DNA of 27,279 nucleotides from Candidatus Poseidoniaceae archaeon (GTDB lineage Archaea > Thermoplasmatota > Poseidoniia > Poseidoniales > Poseidoniaceae). The stretch is from positions 1 to 27,279 of the forward strand of contig JAPKCL010000007.1 in NCBI GenBank assembly GCA_028822955.1, written 5' to 3'. The position numbers were made by a program, and so were the translations under genes. Below the pieces are notes generated by a model. The model ran no database searches, had not been told where the DNA came from, and worked only from the letters and a program-made list of their open reading frames with translations. This document shows, piece after piece, positions 1-9,000 of this stretch (position 1 is its first letter; every line of letters starts with the position of its first letter).

Positions 1-482
1 ACCGAGAATATGATTCGCTCCGCCGTCGAGAACGACGACTTCACAACGATGTGTTTGAACGCGACGAGCGTATTCAACAAATCACGCTTACACTTACTGA
101 TATGGAAGCTGCTTTGCAAGACAGAACGGCTGAACTTCGCGAACTTGAAGGGCAACGTGAAACAATGGTGCACGAACTGGATTCAGTTCGACGCGGTGAG
201 CGCACACGTGAAGTGGTTGGAAGGGTCTTTGCTGATTCGCTTTCTTTGGTTCGTACACACGACGCTCGTGAAGCAAAGCGGGAAGCGTATAGTAACGCCC
301 CGGATGTAAAGCGAACACTGTCAACGCCTGAAACTGGCGACATGACAACATTAGCGGAAGGTGGCCGTGTTCATCTTGAAGTCAATGAAAGTGAAATTGA
401 ACAAGGTATCGATGTTGATGGTGCTCGACCGCCATCCCCTGGTGGCTCTGGCGATCCTGTTGTCTTTGACGATGAAGATTGA
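1..482 (+). CDS. C-terminal part of a coiled-coil protein (5' end outside window)
   Basis: The frame is open from the left edge (first full codon at position 3) to a TGA at 480-482, so this is the tail of a longer gene. The visible part starts with an Arg/Glu-rich heptad-like stretch, followed by a long charged coiled coil rich in Glu, Arg, Leu and Gln. A loosely structured tail comes next: a Pro/Gly-rich patch (RPPSPGGSGDP) and an acidic end (FDDED). No catalytic motif is visible. A GTG at 51 is in frame but is probably internal, because the frame and the coiled-coil composition continue upstream. The stop codon abuts the stop of the convergent GGGP synthase with no spacer. Function is not recognisable; a structural or chromosome/membrane-associated coiled-coil role is only a guess. 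Confidence 0.75.
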   Translation, partial: REYDSLRRRERRLHNDVFERDERIQQITLTLTDMEAALQDRTAELRELEGQRETMVHELDSVRRGERTREVVGRVFADSLSLVRTHDAREAKREAYSNAPDVKRTLSTPETGDMTTLAEGGRVHLEVNESEIEQGIDVDGARPPSPGGSGDPVVFDDED

Positions 483-1343
483 TTAGTCATTCAATACCGA
501 GACGATACCGCTAATTCGTTGGCGGAGTTCATCTAAATCGGATGCGTCTTCTGTGAGTGTTCCTGTTACAATCCAATCTGCGCCTGCTTGTGCTGCAAGG
601 GCTGCTTGCTCTGGAGTTCGTATCCCGCCACCAACCACGAGAGAGAGGCCCTCGACAGTGCGAGCACTTTCTATCAATCGTTGGTTCACTTGAGTGTCTG
701 CTCCACTACCTGCCTCAAGATAGAGTATTTTGAAACCAAACATGCGTGCTGTTAGGGCGTAGGCGTTGACTAAATCGACATCATCCGGTTGGATTAACTC
801 GGCCTCACCAACTTCCCCAACACGACCGCCCGGAGCGCAGACAAGATATCCAGTGGGTAATGCTTCGACGCCAAATTTTTCGAGATAAGGTGCTCCACGG
901 ACTTGTTCTCCGACTAAAAACCGGCGAGTGTTTGAATTCATCAGCATCATGAAGGTAATTGCATCTGCTGCGGGAGAGAGGGCATGGGCGCCGCCTGGAA
1001 ACAAAACAACGGGTATTTGCCATTGTGATTCGTCAGATTCGGGGTCTTGACTTGCCGCAAAGGCACGTAATTCAAAGGCTTCTTGGATGGCTTGGCAGGT
1101 TGAATGTACCACTTCATCTGGAGTGTCTGTAGACCCGCCTACAAATATCATACTACTTCCGCATTCAACGGCAACCATAGCCCGGTTTGCAGCGGTGTTT
1201 GAGTCTTGTTTTGCTGGGTCGATAAGCGTGATATGCCGTGTGTTTTGGCTGTTAGAAGTCACGTACTCCAGAGTTGTAGCGTCGGCCCTTCTCATGTCAT
1301 CCCCAACTGTCCGTTTGATGTCCACAGCATAGGCGTTACGCAC
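483..1343 (-). CDS. Geranylgeranylglyceryl phosphate synthase (GGGPS/PcrB family)
   Basis: This enzyme makes the first ether bond of archaeal membrane lipids, joining geranylgeranyl-PP to sn-glycerol-1-phosphate on a TIM-barrel scaffold. Family motifs appear in order: LIDPAK (40-45), GGSTDT (69-74), FPGGAHALSP (115-124), YLEAGSGA (208-215), VVGGGIRTPEQA (from 236) and GADWIVTGTLTE (254-265). Length (286 aa) is near the family norm with a slightly long N-terminus. The first possible start is GTG at 1343; an internal ATG at codon 17 (1293-1295) would give 270 aa and would also retain every motif. It is divergent from the ABC exporter, with 59 bp between starts. It is strong evidence that the DNA is archaeal and is consistent with a euryarchaeal rhodopsin neighbourhood. 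Confidence 0.93.
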   Translation of the reverse strand: MRNAYAVDIKRTVGDDMRRADATTLEYVTSNSQNTRHITLIDPAKQDSNTAANRAMVAVECGSSMIFVGGSTDTPDEVVHSTCQAIQEAFELRAFAASQDPESDESQWQIPVVLFPGGAHALSPAADAITFMMLMNSNTRRFLVGEQVRGAPYLEKFGVEALPTGYLVCAPGGRVGEVGEAELIQPDDVDLVNAYALTARMFGFKILYLEAGSGADTQVNQRLIESARTVEGLSLVVGGGIRTPEQAALAAQAGADWIVTGTLTEDASDLDELRQRISGIVSVLND

Positions 1344-1402
1344 AAAAGTCGATTGAAGATAGCAGACATAGGGTTCTCATACCTCTTCGCAGACGACAAG
1401 GT

Positions 1403-3175
1403 ATGTCGGATGTGGGTCCATTCAAGCGACTTCTTGTCTATATGCGCTCTCATCGGAGTACGATACGTCTTGCTTCTGCATGTTCTGTTATCAACAAAGT
1501 ATGGGATTTAGCACCGCCTTTACTGATTGGCTTGGCTGTTGATGTTGTTGTCTTGAAAGAGGATTCGTTACTCGCCTCGCTCGGTTTAGTTGACCCTTGG
1601 CACCAATTGGTATTGCTCTCCATACTGACATTTGCGATTTGGGGGCTCGAATCTTTGTTCGAATATTTCTACGGTATTCTCTGGAGGAATTTAGCTCAAA
1701 CTGTTCAGCATGAATTACGCCTCGATACGTTTAATCACGTTCAAAAACAGGGAATGGGGTGGTTCGATGAGCGTCAGAAAGGAGACATATTAGCAATTCT
1801 CAACGATGATGTCAATCAACTCGAGCGTTTCTTAGACAAAGGGGCAAACGACTTCCTTCAGGTGAGTACCACAGTCATCGTAGTTGGTAGCGTCTTTTTG
1901 TTTATCTCTTGGAAGGTTGCTTTATTCGCAGTACTTCCAATACCTGTCATTATTTGGGGGTCGTTTAGATATCAAAAAAGTCTCGAACCGCGATATGCTG
2001 AAGTTCGAAAGTCTGCGGGTGCGATGAACGCACTGCTTGAGAACGATTTATCTGGAATGTCAACAATCCAATCCTTTACTGCTGAAGAACGCGAAATGAA
2101 GCGGGTAGAAGCCTTGAGTAACCAATACCGAGATGCAAACCGGGAGGCTATTCGTTTGTCTGCTGCATTTACCCCACTTATCCGAATGGCAATCCTGTGT
2201 GGGTTTACCGCAACACTTCTTCTCGGTGGGTGGATGACATTAGAGGGGACATTGGCAGTGGGGGCATATTCGGTACTTGTGTTCATGACTCAAAGATTAC
2301 TTTGGCCACTGACTCGACTCGGTGAAACATTTGATTTGTACCAAAGGGCAATGGCATCCTCGACACGCGTTCTCGACGTTTTGACTTCGCCAACGGAAAT
2401 TAAACAGGGCGAATATGCTCCTGCACTCGAAGAAATTGAAGCGTCGGCGATTGTGTTTTCCGATGTTGATTTTTCTTACCCAGGACGAGACCCAGTATTT
2501 ACAAATCTGAATCTTGAATTGCGTTCTGGAGAGACTGTTGGTGTTGTTGGTTCAACTGGTGCTGGCAAAACCACATTGATTCGCTTGTTGTTACGATTTG
2601 CAGAACCCACTCGAGGAACCATTGAATGGGCGGGTAAGCCCCTCGCCCAATGGCGTTTAGAACGATTGCGTTCATCTATGGCTTTGGTCGACCAGCACAT
2701 CACTCTGTTCCCTACAACGATCACTGAAAACATCCGCTACGGCAATCCTGATGCGGTGAATGAAGCGGTTTATGATGCGGCTCGACTGGCTGAAGTATCG
2801 GACTTTGTCGAGGAATTACCGGATAAGTGGGACACTTTAGTTGGCGAGGGTGGTCATCGTCTTTCAGGCGGTCAAAGGCAGCGTTTAGCCATCGCAAGAG
2901 CAGTACTCAAAGATGCGCCTCTGCTCATTTTAGACGAAGCGACCTCTGCTGTTGACAACGAAACTGAAGCGGCGCTCCAACGTTCTATCAACAAACTGTC
3001 ACAAGATCGAACTGCAGTCATTATTGCTCACCGCCTTTCAACAATCCGTAACGCAGACCGAATATTGGTGCTCGACCAGGGGAAGATTGTCGAAGACGGC
3101 ACGCATGAAGAATTAGTTGAAAAGGGTGGAATTTACACTCGGATGTGGGCCGTTCAAACGGGTCAAAGTGAGTGA
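1403..3175 (+). CDS. ABC exporter half-transporter (membrane domain fused to ATPase)
   Basis: 590 aa, the standard size for a type IV exporter half-molecule that would act as a homo- or heterodimer. The N-terminal half (about 20-310) has hydrophobic segments typical of an ABC_membrane domain, including the coupling region around ERFLDKGANDF. The nucleotide-binding domain follows: Walker A GSTGAGKT (383-390), Q-loop Gln431, signature LSGGQRQR (487-494), Walker B LLILDEA (507-513) and the H-loop His543 in IIAHRLSTI. ATG at 1403 is the only sensible start. The substrate cannot be told from sequence; relatives export lipids, peptides or drugs. It is divergent from GGGP synthase and upstream of the rhodopsin, but the rhodopsin has its own TATA box, so co-transcription is not required. 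Confidence 0.93.
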   Translation: MSDVGPFKRLLVYMRSHRSTIRLASACSVINKVWDLAPPLLIGLAVDVVVLKEDSLLASLGLVDPWHQLVLLSILTFAIWGLESLFEYFYGILWRNLAQTVQHELRLDTFNHVQKQGMGWFDERQKGDILAILNDDVNQLERFLDKGANDFLQVSTTVIVVGSVFLFISWKVALFAVLPIPVIIWGSFRYQKSLEPRYAEVRKSAGAMNALLENDLSGMSTIQSFTAEEREMKRVEALSNQYRDANREAIRLSAAFTPLIRMAILCGFTATLLLGGWMTLEGTLAVGAYSVLVFMTQRLLWPLTRLGETFDLYQRAMASSTRVLDVLTSPTEIKQGEYAPALEEIEASAIVFSDVDFSYPGRDPVFTNLNLELRSGETVGVVGSTGAGKTTLIRLLLRFAEPTRGTIEWAGKPLAQWRLERLRSSMALVDQHITLFPTTITENIRYGNPDAVNEAVYDAARLAEVSDFVEELPDKWDTLVGEGGHRLSGGQRQRLAIARAVLKDAPLLILDEATSAVDNETEAALQRSINKLSQDRTAVIIAHRLSTIRNADRILVLDQGKIVEDGTHEELVEKGGIYTRMWAVQTGQSE

Positions 3176-3225
3176 CCGCCCTTCGTTTATAGTCAAAAAG
3201 GGCATTCTATGGTAAATTACAGTTG

Positions 3226-3232
3226 TTTATAA
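3226..3232 (+). promoter_or_regulatory. TATA-like box of the rhodopsin gene
   Basis: TTTATAA lies about 33 nt before the rhodopsin ATG at 3263. Archaeal initiation normally occurs about 25 nt downstream of the TATA centre, so the mRNA would start near 3255 with a leader of only a few bases. No Shine-Dalgarno sequence is visible, which fits near-leaderless translation. Confidence 0.55.
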
Positions 3233-3262
3233 GGGCCGGGCCAAAAATAGTTTCCGAGTCAT

Positions 3263-4129
3263 ATGCTAAATAAACGATTTTCGAAAACAACGAGCCTGCT
3301 ATTAGTCGCCACCTTTGCTCTCGCAATGGCCTCCACGGTCAGCGCAGCCAATGTCGGAGAAATGGGTGCAGATGGACTTCCATCTTTCCTCTCTGACGGC
3401 GTAGATGATGGTATGCAAACTCTAACCTTCTTCCTCTTCTTCATTGGATACATCTCAATGGGTGCAGCATTCGTGTTCTTCATGAGCGAGCGCGGAAACG
3501 TAGCACCTCAATACCGCACAACAATGACAATTTCAGCACTCATTGTCGGTATTGCTGCTTTCCACTACTACTACATGCGTGGTGTTTACGCAGATTTCGG
3601 AGTCGTATCCGTTGAGTATCGTTACATGGACTGGATTATTACAGTACCATTGATGGCCCTCAAATTCCCTTCCCTCGTTGGAAAGGATGCAATCACTGAC
3701 ACGAAATTCGCTGGCCTTGGATTCACTGGAATCTGTTTCACTGGCGCTCTTATCATGATTGGTTTCGGATATGCTGGCGAAGCTGGTTTGATGAACGGAA
3801 TGGCTGCTTTGGTTCTTGGTGGAATGGGATGGGCTATGATTATCGTCGCTACTGGAACTCCATGGTCTTCCGGACTTGGTGTTGACAACTCAAAAATTTC
3901 TGAAGAACTCATCTGGAGCGCAAACGCACTTCGCTGGTTCATCGTCGTCGGCTGGGTCATCTACCCTCTCGGCTACCTCTTCAGTCCTGAAGTCGATTTG
4001 CTTGACGGCAACCAAGAAGCAATGGCTGTTGCATACAACATTGCAGACATCATCAACAAGATCGGTTTCGGTGTTGTTGCATGGATGGGTGCTAAGAAAG
4101 CAACCGAAGCACTTGCTGCTTCAGAGTGA
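3263..4129 (+). CDS. Type-1 microbial rhodopsin, proteorhodopsin-like, with D-T-K motif
   Basis: 288 aa with a predicted signal peptide (1-28, cleavage after VSA) and seven hydrophobic helices. Helix C reads YRYMDWIITVPLMALKF. Aligned to green proteorhodopsin this gives the primary acceptor Asp123 (GPR D97), Thr127 (T101), tuning residue Met131 (L/Q105) and Lys134 at the usual donor position Glu108. His101 in FHYYYMRG matches GPR His75. The retinal Schiff-base lysine is Lys266 in DIINKIGFG. The Asp-acceptor pattern suggests an outward proton pump, and Met at the tuning site suggests green absorption; both are inferences from the family. Phe is coded by TTC 18 times and by TTT only twice, both in the signal peptide, suggesting selection for high expression. 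The stop overlaps the convergent acyltransferase by 9 bp. Confidence 0.96.
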   Translation: MLNKRFSKTTSLLLVATFALAMASTVSAANVGEMGADGLPSFLSDGVDDGMQTLTFFLFFIGYISMGAAFVFFMSERGNVAPQYRTTMTISALIVGIAAFHYYYMRGVYADFGVVSVEYRYMDWIITVPLMALKFPSLVGKDAITDTKFAGLGFTGICFTGALIMIGFGYAGEAGLMNGMAALVLGGMGWAMIIVATGTPWSSGLGVDNSKISEELIWSANALRWFIVVGWVIYPLGYLFSPEVDLLDGNQEAMAVAYNIADIINKIGFGVVAWMGAKKATEALAASE

Positions 4130-5158
4130 TTTTCGAATCCTCTTGAGTATTGTCTCGAAGTTGACGTGCGGCCAATGCTTCAGCCATAAGGCTGAAACTG
4201 GTATCCATGCCAATGTGTAGAGCAAGACTGCTGTTGCAGACGTCGTCAACTCCCATTGGTGAATGATTTCAAAGTCATTCATCAATGAGAGTGGGATGAA
4301 ATGTACGAGGTAAACGGTCAAAGAGATTTGGCCAGTGCTGTTGAGAAAGGGCAATTCATACCGTTGTATGAGTGCCCAAACGAGCAGAACGCCTGTCATT
4401 GCTGCAATGATGAAAGCTGAGTTCGCCGGAAAGAAAGTCAGGTAGGCGTCTTCGGTTGGATGTGCCCAGAGAGCATTTTCGACGTTTGAATATACGAAAG
4501 TGGAGAGGCAAAATACCAATCCGAAGACAAGTGCAGATCTGGTGAAACGGTTATGAACGAGTGTTTGACTTGATTCGGGCTTGGCGAGAGAGATTGTCGC
4601 TCCAAGTAATGCGAATACAATCCACGGGAAAAGTGGGTATGTACCGGTTAAAAATAAATTTGAGCCGATCAAATATGCCGAGTCGTCACTCACTCTGTCA
4701 GACCATTCGCCGACACCTTGGATTTCGGGAACGAAGAGTTGTATTCCGAACACCAACAAGGCCGTAATTGCAAGTGGTTGGATGTTGAATGGTTTCATTC
4801 GAACGACTAAAGCCGGCAAAATGAGCGTTAAGAGGCCCATAAGAGAGAGTATACCGGGTGTAAATGGATGAAACAAATGTGGAGAAGTCAAATTCACTAA
4901 AACCTGAGCTGTAAGAAGAAAGGTGGTTTGGAATAATCTTGCTTTTATCGTTAATTTACTTCGAACGATCCCCCAGCCAAACAGCGTCACAAACAGTGGG
5001 GCTGCTAAGCCTCCAAGTCCCGATACAATGTAGGCTAAAGCCGATGATTGTGTGACTTGAAATGGATTCCATGTCGCTGCTGCATGGACCATCACCATCA
5101 AAAGAACCGCAACGCCACGAAGGGAGTCAATATGGGTGATGCGTTTTGTTTGTGACAT
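4121..5158 (-). CDS. Multi-pass membrane acyltransferase-like protein (DUF1624/HGSNAT type)
   Basis: 345 aa from ATG 5158, which starts 4 bp after the purQ stop; the longer frame upstream would run inside purQ and is not used. The N-terminus RITHIDSLRGVAVLLMVMVH carries the R-x3-ID-x-LRG-x(n)-H signature shared by integral-membrane acyltransferases, closest by eye to the heparan-alpha-glucosaminide N-acetyltransferase-like (DUF1624) group; the conserved His is a candidate active-site residue. About ten hydrophobic segments follow, and the end is basic (FETILKRIRKSL). It would acylate a sugar or lipid at the membrane, but the acceptor is unknown. It is the last gene of the purine run, so co-transcription is likely although no purine role is implied. 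An acyltransferase-3 or DUF418 assignment is the alternative. Confidence 0.75.
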   Translation of the reverse strand: MSQTKRITHIDSLRGVAVLLMVMVHAAATWNPFQVTQSSALAYIVSGLGGLAAPLFVTLFGWGIVRSKLTIKARLFQTTFLLTAQVLVNLTSPHLFHPFTPGILSLMGLLTLILPALVVRMKPFNIQPLAITALLVFGIQLFVPEIQGVGEWSDRVSDDSAYLIGSNLFLTGTYPLFPWIVFALLGATISLAKPESSQTLVHNRFTRSALVFGLVFCLSTFVYSNVENALWAHPTEDAYLTFFPANSAFIIAAMTGVLLVWALIQRYELPFLNSTGQISLTVYLVHFIPLSLMNDFEIIHQWELTTSATAVLLYTLAWIPVSALWLKHWPHVNFETILKRIRKSL

Positions 5159-5162
5159 CGTA

Positions 5163-6017
5163 TCATCGGTTCCCCAAGACATATTCCACTGCATTACGGA
5201 ATATTTGGAGTCCCTCTCCTTCCCATTCACCAAGCACATCACTGGTAAGTGGGCCTGGTGCAGTGTTACGTGTATGGTCGGGATGAAGCCATTTGGCATA
5301 GACTGCTTCGGGATGGGGCATGAGTCCGAAGACCAAACCTGTTGCATCACAGATTCCTGCAATGTTCCTCATACTTCCATTCGGTGAAAGAGGGAATGGG
5401 AGTGGCCGGTCGGTCATACCTTTGCCAACCGGTGTTGACGGGTCGACATAACGTACTGTGAGTTGGTTATTTGCAGCTAGGGCGTCAAAGTCTGTTGTGG
5501 AAGGCATAACGAATTTTCCTTCTCCGTGACGTACTGGGCAGTCAATTCGCTCAATTCCTTTGGTCCAAATGCACGGACTTTCTGCATCGAACTCAAGCGT
5601 AACCCAGCGGTCTTCGTATCTTCCCGAATCATTGAGGGTGAGGCTCGCTCTTTGAACAAAATCGGGAAGTGGTGTTTGAGCACTTGGCCCTGGGAGAAGA
5701 CCTGTTTTGACAAGGACTTGGAAGCCGTTGCAGATTCCGATGATCGGTTTACCTGCTGCGACGAAAGCGTGTAATTGATCTCGAAGAGCAAAACGCATTC
5801 TGTTTCCCATTAATCGGCCACTGCCAAGGTGGTCTCCAAAAGAAAATCCGCCCGGTACTGCAAGGATTTCGAAGTCATCAAGACTGCGATTGCCGGAAAC
5901 GAAATTGTTAACGTGGACGCGTTCAGCATCGCCTCCGACCAAATTGAACACTGCGGCGGTTTCGTGGTCGCAATTGATGCCAAAACCAAACAGAACTGCA
6001 ACTTTAGGTGCGGCCAT
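5163..6017 (-). CDS. purQ: Phosphoribosylformylglycinamidine synthase, glutaminase subunit PurQ
   Basis: A class I glutamine amidotransferase that supplies ammonia to PurL for conversion of FGAR to FGAM (step 4 of purine synthesis). The 284 aa start at ATG 6017, whose A is also the last base of the purL TGA. A longer frame to 6056 would run into purL. The nucleophile is Cys96 in IIGICNGFQ, and the catalytic His235/Glu237 lie in GLMPHPEAVY. It also shows LFGFGINCDHE at the N-terminus and PVRHGEGKF near 162, both typical of PurQ. Length is slightly above the short PurQ of Bacillus-type systems. The 1-base TGATG overlap suggests translational coupling and equal subunit production. Confidence 0.95.
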   Translation of the reverse strand: MAAPKVAVLFGFGINCDHETAAVFNLVGGDAERVHVNNFVSGNRSLDDFEILAVPGGFSFGDHLGSGRLMGNRMRFALRDQLHAFVAAGKPIIGICNGFQVLVKTGLLPGPSAQTPLPDFVQRASLTLNDSGRYEDRWVTLEFDAESPCIWTKGIERIDCPVRHGEGKFVMPSTTDFDALAANNQLTVRYVDPSTPVGKGMTDRPLPFPLSPNGSMRNIAGICDATGLVFGLMPHPEAVYAKWLHPDHTRNTAPGPLTSDVLGEWEGEGLQIFRNAVEYVLGNR

Positions 6018-9000
6018 CAAGCAACACCTCCGGTCATGTCGAGTGTCTTTTGCCACGCCTCGACCATTGAATTGGTTTCAACATCGATGAGAACGTCATA
6101 CCCGTCTGAAATGGTAAGGTTTTCTGATTCGGTAACTGTGCCGAGTATTGTGATTGGGTGGCCTGCCATCCATTTGATGAAAGCGTCTTCGTTTTCAGGC
6201 TGAACTCCAACTAAGAATCGGCCAAGTGATTCGCCCCAAAGGCGAGACCAAACACTTGCATCGCCCGTTCCATCGATATCGATATTGGCACCGACTCTTC
6301 CACCGATGCACATTTCTGCCGCTGCAACCGCAACGCCACCTTCTGAACAATCGTGTGCAGTTCGGATGAGTCCGGATTGAATGGCAGTCGAAAGCGCCCG
6401 ATATGTTGTGATGTTGATTTCTGGGTTTGGAAGTAATGGAACTTGACCTCCAATGCCGTTTGCCTCTCCACTGTCTCGAAGCATAAAGGAGATTTCTGAT
6501 GCACCTAATTCTTCTTTTGATATGCCGACAAGATACACTTTTTCGCCAGGATTCTTGAAATCACTGGTGGCAGTAAATCGCACATCGGGTTGGTCGCCAA
6601 AGACCGAATAAAGCAGGGTCGGAGGGATTGAAATCTTCTTTTCACCAGTTCCATAATCATTCTTCATCGAATCTTTTCCAGACACGCAAGGAAGTCTGTA
6701 TGCCCTACATACACGCTCGAGTTCTCGATTTGCTCGAACCAATTGGGCAAGTTTGAATTTGCCATCGGGAGTTTTTACCGATTCGATGGAATCCGGCCAG
6801 CAAAAGTTGTCGAGGCCTGCCATTTTGTCAACGTTGATTCCAGCACATACAGCGTTACGAACAGCTTCGTCGATTGACGCTGCGGCCATTGCTCCAGCAT
6901 CAAGGTCTGAGTATCTCGGAGCAATTCCGCATGAAATTACCAAGCCGTGTGGGTCGCCATGGATTGGAGCAATCACGCCTGCATCTCCAGGGCCATCTCG
7001 TTCAACTCCAACGAATGGTTTAATCACAGTTTGAGCAATCACTTCATGATCGTATTGACGGACCCACGATTCTTTTGAAGCAATATTTGGTTGTGCAAGC
7101 ATTCGTAAAAGAAGGTTAGAGTGACCGGCTTTTTCAGGTAACGAAATTGTTTCGGGTGTGAAAAGTTCAGGTGTTGGTGTGTGCCATTCCGATTCAAGTT
7201 GAAGTTGTGGGACTCCGTCATGGAGGAACTCGATAGAAAGGTAGGCTACTGTTTCCTCTTCGTACTTGACGTGGAACATTCCAGTATTGGTGAAGGTAGC
7301 CACGGGTGTTGCTTCGACTTCATGGAGTTGTGCCATTGCATCGAATGCTGCACAGTCTTCAGGCTTGACTGCAATGGTCATTCGCTCTTGACTTTCCGAG
7401 ACGAGAATTTCCCAAGCGGATAACCCTGGTTGCTTCAACGGAACTTTAGCGAGATCGATTTCACATCCATCAGTATAGGTTGCCATTTCTCCAATCGATG
7501 ACGAAAGACCACCAGCCCCGTTATCTGTGATGCATGATATCAATCCAGCATCTCTTGCTTCAAGAACCATGTCGAGCATTTTCTTCTGTGTAATTGGGTC
7601 TCCAATCTGCACTGCGCTCGAAGGTGATTCTTCTGTGAGTTCAAGAGAGGAGAATGTTGCTCCGTGGATGCCGTCGTAGCCAACTCTGCCTCCGACCATG
7701 TAGACGATGTCGCCAGCGGTTGGGGTTTTGATATGAGATTCTCTACCATCAGGGAGTTTTCTCGGCATAATTCCAACCGTTCCACAATAGACGAGGGGTT
7801 TTCCAATATAGCGGTCATCAAAGACGATAGCTCCGTTTACTGTTGGAATACCAGATTCGTTTCCACCGACACGGACTCCTGCATGAACGCCGCGGAAGAC
7901 GCGTGACGGGTGGAAGAGGTTGTCTGGAAGTTCTCCTTCCCAGTTTGGAGGGCCGAAGCAAAACACGTCCGTGTTTGCAATTGGTCGAGCGCCAAGACCG
8001 GTGCCGAGAATATCACGGTTCACACCTACGATGCCCGTCATTGCCCCACCATAGGGGTCAAGGGCTGAAGGTGAGTTGTGGGTTTCTGCTTTCATGCACA
8101 CACTCCAGTCGTCATCCCAAGCAATGACGCCGGAATTATCGTGGAATACTGAAAGAAGCCAGTCGACTTCCTTCTGCATGTCGTGGGTTGGTTTCATGAT
8201 ATGAGTTTTGAAAATTGAATCGATAACCGAGTCCTCTCCAGTCTCCGGATCGATGTGGTGTATCTTTGATGCGAATATTTTGTGTTTACAGTGTTCGCTC
8301 CATGTTTGCGCAAGGCATTCAAGTTCGACATCTGTTGGGGCATCGGTAACAATGCCTACGGCTGCACGCGATTGGCGAATAGCCTCATCGCGATAGTGAG
8401 ATTGGATCGTTTGCATTTCTTCAAGGTTCAAAGCAAGAAGTCCAGTTTCGGAAAGAGAAAGAAGTTCTTCATCAGAAATTTCAAGGTTCATCCTTTGTGG
8501 TGGAGTGAGTATTTGTGGTGGTTTTTCAGGGTAGTCTATTGCCGGCCACTGACCGTTTGAACACCCATTTGCATCTGTAATTACAGCGCGTTGGATGAGG
8601 TTGTTGTGGAGTGTAGAGGCGAGCCATTCGGTTGACACGCCCTCGGGTAAACCGAAAAAGGCGTACGTATGATATGTTGATATTGAAGCATCGCGTTGGT
8701 GGTCATGATGGGGAAAAATTGTTTTGAACCCATCAAAGGCTGCACTACCAGGATTATCAGTTACGCCCGGCTTGAATCCGATTGTGATTGCGGCAGCAGG
8801 GGTAGTTGGGAAATGTTCCGATGAGGAAAGAAAGAGTGTATCGGTAAGAACATCCTCAATAATTGGGTCAGAAAAGAGATCGTTCACACGTTCTGTGATT
8901 TCGGCCTTGCTAATGTTTGATTTAATCAAGAACCCGTTGATTGAACGGACTTCTTCCACCTTGATATTGTGGTCCGCCATCAATTGCCGTCGGACAACGT

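Noticed and set aside
5159..5362. N-terminal extension of the acyltransferase into purQ
   Set aside because: These 68 codons overlap purQ in another frame and show no family similarity; ATG 5158 directly follows the purQ stop.
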